A stretch of DNA of 54,450 nt from CAWDLX01 sp046728155 (lineage in GTDB: Bacteria > Actinomycetota > Actinomycetes > Mycobacteriales > Micromonosporaceae). The stretch spans positions 1 through 54,450 of the forward strand of contig JBKPDY010000052.1 of the NCBI GenBank assembly GCA_046728155.1, read 5' to 3'. Shown here piece after piece: positions 51,709 through 54,450 of this stretch. Positions within the stretch are counted from its first letter, which is position 1, and each line of letters opens with the position of its first letter. The translations under genes were made by a program, and so were the position numbers. Below the pieces are notes generated by a model, which ran no database searches, had not been told where the DNA came from, and worked only from the letters and a program-made list of their open reading frames with translations.

Positions 51709-52893
51709 CTAGAGCCCGACCTCGTCCCGGGCCTGCTCGAACGCGACGACCGCCCGGTCCAGGTCCGCGTGGGTGTGTGCCGCGCTCATCTGGGTCCGGA
51801 TGCGCGCCTTGCCGTGCGGCACCACCGGGTAGGAGAACGCGGTGACGTGTACGCCCTTGGCCAGTAAGCGGTCGGCGAGTCGCCCGGCTGCCACGGCGTC
51901 ACCGATCATCACGGGGATGATCGGGTGCTCGCCCGGCAGAAGTGTGAACCCGAGCTCGGTCATCCTGGTACGGAAATACATTGCGTTGTCGAACAGCCGC
52001 TGGCGCAACTCGGCCGACTCCGACAGCAGATCCAGGACGGTCAACGAGGCGGCGGCGACCACGGGCGCGACCGAGTTCGAGAACAGATACGGCCGCGATC
52101 GCTGGCGCAGGAGTTCGACGATGTCCGCCCGGCCGCTGATGTACCCGCCACTGGCGCCGCCGAGCGCCTTCCCGAGCGTACCGCTGACAACATCCACCCG
52201 GTCCACGACACCGAACAGTTCCGGCGTACCACGGCCGTGTGCACCCGCGACGCCAACGGCGTGCGAGTCGTCCACCATGACCAGCGCATCGTAATCTTCG
52301 GCGAGCTGACAGATGTCAGCGAGGGGGGCGAAGTACCCGTCCATCGAGAACACGCCGTCGGTGGCGATCATCCGGTACCGGGACCCCGCAGTGGCCTTGA
52401 GTTGGGTCTCGAGGTCGGCCATGTCGCGGTTGCGGTAGCGAAGCCGGTCGGCTTTGCACAGGCGGATGCCATCGATGATGCTCGCGTGGTTGAGCTCATC
52501 GGAGATCACGACGTCCGAGGGGCCGAGCAGCGTCTCGAACAACCCACCGTTGGCGTCGAAGCACGAGCTGTAGAGAATCGTGTCAGCCGTCCCTAGGAAG
52601 GACGACAGCGCCTGTTCCAAGCGCTTGTGCGGCGCCTGGGTACCGCAGATGAAGCGGACCGAGGCCATACCGAACCCCCACTCGTCCAGCGCAGCCTTGG
52701 CCGCGGCCACGACACTCGGGTGATCAGCGAGACCCAGGTAGTTATTGGCGCAGAGGTTGATCACCTCGCCGACGTCTCCGAGCTGGATGTGTGCACCCTG
52801 TGGGCTTGTGATGACCCGTTCCGTCTTGTACAGGCCGGCGGTGCGAATCTCCTCGAGCGTGGTCTGGATGTCGTCGTGCATCGTCTGCCGCAT
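51709..52893 (-). CDS. kbl: Glycine C-acetyltransferase (2-amino-3-ketobutyrate CoA ligase)
   Basis: A 394-residue pyridoxal-phosphate enzyme from the ATG at 52893 with AAAGGA upstream. It shows CANNYLGLADHPSV, the cofactor region VMVDDSHAVGVAGAHGRGT (Asp208, His211) and the Schiff-base lysine Lys242 in SGTLGKALGGASGG. It splits 2-amino-3-oxobutyrate with CoA into glycine and acetyl-CoA. The upstream tdh gene supplies its substrate; the two are 23 bp apart on the same strand, the usual threonine degradation operon. Confidence 0.95.
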   Translation of the reverse strand: MRQTMHDDIQTTLEEIRTAGLYKTERVITSPQGAHIQLGDVGEVINLCANNYLGLADHPSVVAAAKAALDEWGFGMASVRFICGTQAPHKRLEQALSSFLGTADTILYSSCFDANGGLFETLLGPSDVVISDELNHASIIDGIRLCKADRLRYRNRDMADLETQLKATAGSRYRMIATDGVFSMDGYFAPLADICQLAEDYDALVMVDDSHAVGVAGAHGRGTPELFGVVDRVDVVSGTLGKALGGASGGYISGRADIVELLRQRSRPYLFSNSVAPVVAAASLTVLDLLSESAELRQRLFDNAMYFRTRMTELGFTLLPGEHPIIPVMIGDAVAAGRLADRLLAKGVHVTAFSYPVVPHGKARIRTQMSAAHTHADLDRAVVAFEQARDEVGL

Positions 52894-52916
52894 TCCGGAT
52901 TCCTTTCCGCGTCGGG

Positions 52917-53945
52917 TCACGACGCCCAGTTGAGGACAACCTTGCCGCACTGCCCACTTCGGGCGACCTCAAACGCCGCCTCGAACTCGCTCGCCGGAAA
53001 ACGGTGGGTGATGGTCGGCTTGATGTCCAGGCCCTGCGACACCAGCACCGACATCGCATACCAGGTCTCGAACATCTCGCGTCCGTAAATGCCGGTCAGC
53101 GTCAGTGAGTTGAGCACCACCGCGCTGAGGTCGAGGCTGACCGTTCCGCTCGGCAGTCCGAGCAGTGCGATGCGTCCGCCGTGGGTCATGTTCTCGACCA
53201 TCTCGCTCAGCGCCTCCGACCTGCCCGACATCTCCAGCCCGATGTCGAAGCCCTCCAACATGCCAAGTTCGTCCTGTGCCGAGCGGACGGATCGGCGAGT
53301 GGTGTTGATCGCGAGCGTGACGCCCATCTTGGCGGCGATGTCCAGACGGTACTGGTTGACGTCGGTGGTCACCACGTACCGGGCGCCGGCGTGACGAACC
53401 ACCGCAGCGGCCATCAGCCCGATCGGCCCGGCGCCGGTGATAAGAACGTCCTCACCGAGGACCGGGAACGCCAGCGCGGTGTGCACCGCGTTGCCGAACG
53501 GGTCGAAGACCGCCGCGACGTCCAGGTCGATGTCGGACTTGTGCTGCCACACGTTTCCGGCCGGCATGACAAGGTACTCGGCGAACGCCCCGGCCCGGCT
53601 CACGCCGATGCTGTCGGTGTGGGCGCACAGGTGCCGTCGGCCGGCGCGGCAGTTGCGGCAACGGCCACAGACGACATGACCCTCCCCGCTGACCAGATCC
53701 CCGACCGACACCCCGGAGACCTCCGGGCCCAACTCGACGACCTCGCCGACGAACTCGTGGCCGACCACCATCGGTACCGGTACGTGCTGTGCCGCCCACT
53801 GGTCCCATGCTTCGATGTGCAGATCCGTGCCACAGATTCCAGTACGAAGTACCCGGATCAGTACCTCGTCTTGGCCAGCGGTCGGCCGTGGTACGTCGGT
53901 GAGCCAGAGGCCAGGCTCCGGCTTGCTCTTCATCAGTGCCTTCAT
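52917..53945 (-). CDS. tdh: L-threonine 3-dehydrogenase
   Basis: A 342-residue zinc-dependent medium-chain dehydrogenase. Catalytic zinc ligands are Cys38 (GICGTD), His63 and Glu64 (VVGHEFVG). The structural zinc uses Cys93, Cys96, Cys99 and Cys107 (VVCGRCRNC, then HLC). The NAD-binding motif is ITGAGPIGLMAA. It oxidises L-threonine to 2-amino-3-oxobutyrate, which kbl then cleaves. First gene of the operon; about 345 bp of gene-free DNA lies upstream and should hold its promoter. Confidence 0.95.
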   Translation of the reverse strand: MKALMKSKPEPGLWLTDVPRPTAGQDEVLIRVLRTGICGTDLHIEAWDQWAAQHVPVPMVVGHEFVGEVVELGPEVSGVSVGDLVSGEGHVVCGRCRNCRAGRRHLCAHTDSIGVSRAGAFAEYLVMPAGNVWQHKSDIDLDVAAVFDPFGNAVHTALAFPVLGEDVLITGAGPIGLMAAAVVRHAGARYVVTTDVNQYRLDIAAKMGVTLAINTTRRSVRSAQDELGMLEGFDIGLEMSGRSEALSEMVENMTHGGRIALLGLPSGTVSLDLSAVVLNSLTLTGIYGREMFETWYAMSVLVSQGLDIKPTITHRFPASEFEAAFEVARSGQCGKVVLNWAS

Positions 53946-54290
53946 CGGATCTCCCGTGCGTCTCCCCGCAGCTCGAACACCGTCAGCAGGTCGAAGCTCG
54001 CGCGTCAGCGATGACCTGCCTAGCCGCGAACGGCCTGTATCCTATACACGTTGTACGGCCGACCGGAGCATGCGGACGCAGACGCCTTCAGGCAGGCTGG
54101 GAACCACACAGTTGCGTCGCGATGAAAGACGGCGGTCCAGGGCACGGCGGCACGCTGTTGCGGCGGTCGCCAGTGCCGGCGAGGACGGCGACACCTTGCC
54201 TGACCGAGATCGATGAGGGGTCCCGGTTTCGAAAAGGATCTCGTCGTACGGTCGTCCACGACCCCTCCTGTGCCGATTAGATCCCATGCG
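53946..54290. other. Gap with tdh promoter region and a hairpin downstream of the hydrolase
   Basis: No gene is supported. GAGGGGTC (54215-54222) and GACCCCTC (54260-54267) form 8-bp arms around a region that contains a smaller GGTCGT/ACGACC dyad. They lie just after the stop of the minus-strand hydrolase, so they may terminate it. A small TACA-ACG-TGTA dyad near 54044-54054 could be an operator for tdh. Confidence 0.4.
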
Positions 54291-54450
54291 TCACCTCGAG
54301 TCACGGATGACGTTGTCGATCGCGTCAGCGAGGGCGGCAGGTTCGCTCAGCGCGTTGAGGTGGCCGCCCGGGATCTCATCAATCGCGATCCCGAGCCGCT
54401 CCCGTACGGTCGAACGCTGGAACTCCAGCGGAAAGAAGCGGTCGTCGCGG
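54291..54450 (-). CDS. Alpha/beta hydrolase, C-terminal part (runs off the window)
   Basis: The last 52 codons are visible, beginning RDDRFFPLEFQRSTVRERLG and ending at a TGA at 54291. The GRDDRFFP-type strand carrying the acid residue and the IPGGHLNALSEPAAL segment with the catalytic His are typical of small alpha/beta hydrolases of actinomycetes. The nucleophile region lies outside the window. Confidence 0.75.
   Translation of the reverse strand, partial: RDDRFFPLEFQRSTVRERLGIAIDEIPGGHLNALSEPAALADAIDNVIRDSR

Noticed and set aside
50009..53945. P450, kbl and tdh as a biosynthetic cluster
   Set aside because: kbl-tdh is the standard threonine catabolic operon and is convergent with the P450; no biosynthetic core enzyme is present.
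1..54450. CRISPR array, tRNA or rRNA genes
   Set aside because: No regularly spaced repeats of CRISPR type and no sequence resembling tRNA or rRNA was noticed; a covariance-model scan would be needed to exclude small RNAs.

Overview
The window is high-G+C DNA with frequent GTG and TTG starts, leaderless-type gene starts and typical actinomycete families: HelD-like RNA polymerase helicase, MMPL transporter with a NarL-type two-component system, CHAT/S8/ECF modules, bacterial P450 and DrrAB-type exporters. It is most likely chromosome of a filamentous actinomycete. Genus cannot be fixed from the sequence, and no rRNA, tRNA or CRISPR was seen.

Layout. 0.2-6.5 kb: a saccharopine-dehydrogenase-like enzyme, an ABC exporter pair, and an HD-GYP/LuxR fusion regulator. 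6.5-9.1 kb: a DUF998 membrane protein, a scrap of a histidine phosphatase, and a HAF-repeat lipoprotein. 9.1-12.0 kb: helR, preceded by a collapsed rifamycin-type glycosyltransferase gene and a 19-bp rifamycin-associated element (RAE). 12.0-15.7 kb: a membrane GGDEF protein and a GxGYxYP protein. 16.5-21.4 kb: DUF6220 and MMPL genes divergent from a histidine kinase/response regulator pair, with a palindrome between them. 21.5-22.8 kb: relics of a contractile injection system and of an FtsX-type permease. 23.1-27.8 kb: a copper-binding four-helix protein and a three-subunit molybdenum hydroxylase of the PaoABC type. 28.0-31.8 kb: a STAND ATPase (HTH, NB-ARC, TPR) followed 22 bp later by an S8-protease lipoprotein. 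31.9-36.4 kb: small intact genes mixed with many broken ones. 36.3-39.0 kb: a TetR regulator divergent from a DrrAB-type exporter with three copies of one operator. 40.2-46.8 kb: a class III cyclase and a module of ECF sigma factor, accessory protein, TPR-CHAT protease and S8 protease. 47.2-49.8 kb: more broken genes around an intact nucleotidyltransferase. 50.0-53.9 kb: a cytochrome P450 and the threonine-catabolic pair kbl-tdh. The window ends inside an alpha/beta hydrolase.

Three points stand out. First, a RAE still sits upstream of helR although the glycosyltransferase between them has collapsed to about 120 codons plus a frameshift. Second, two separate loci pair a subtilisin-family protease with a STAND or CHAT partner, as in proposed bacterial conflict or signalling systems. 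Third, there is an unusual amount of gene decay, with several precise junctions between fragments of unrelated genes, which marks 21-23, 32-36 and 47-50 kb as variable regions.
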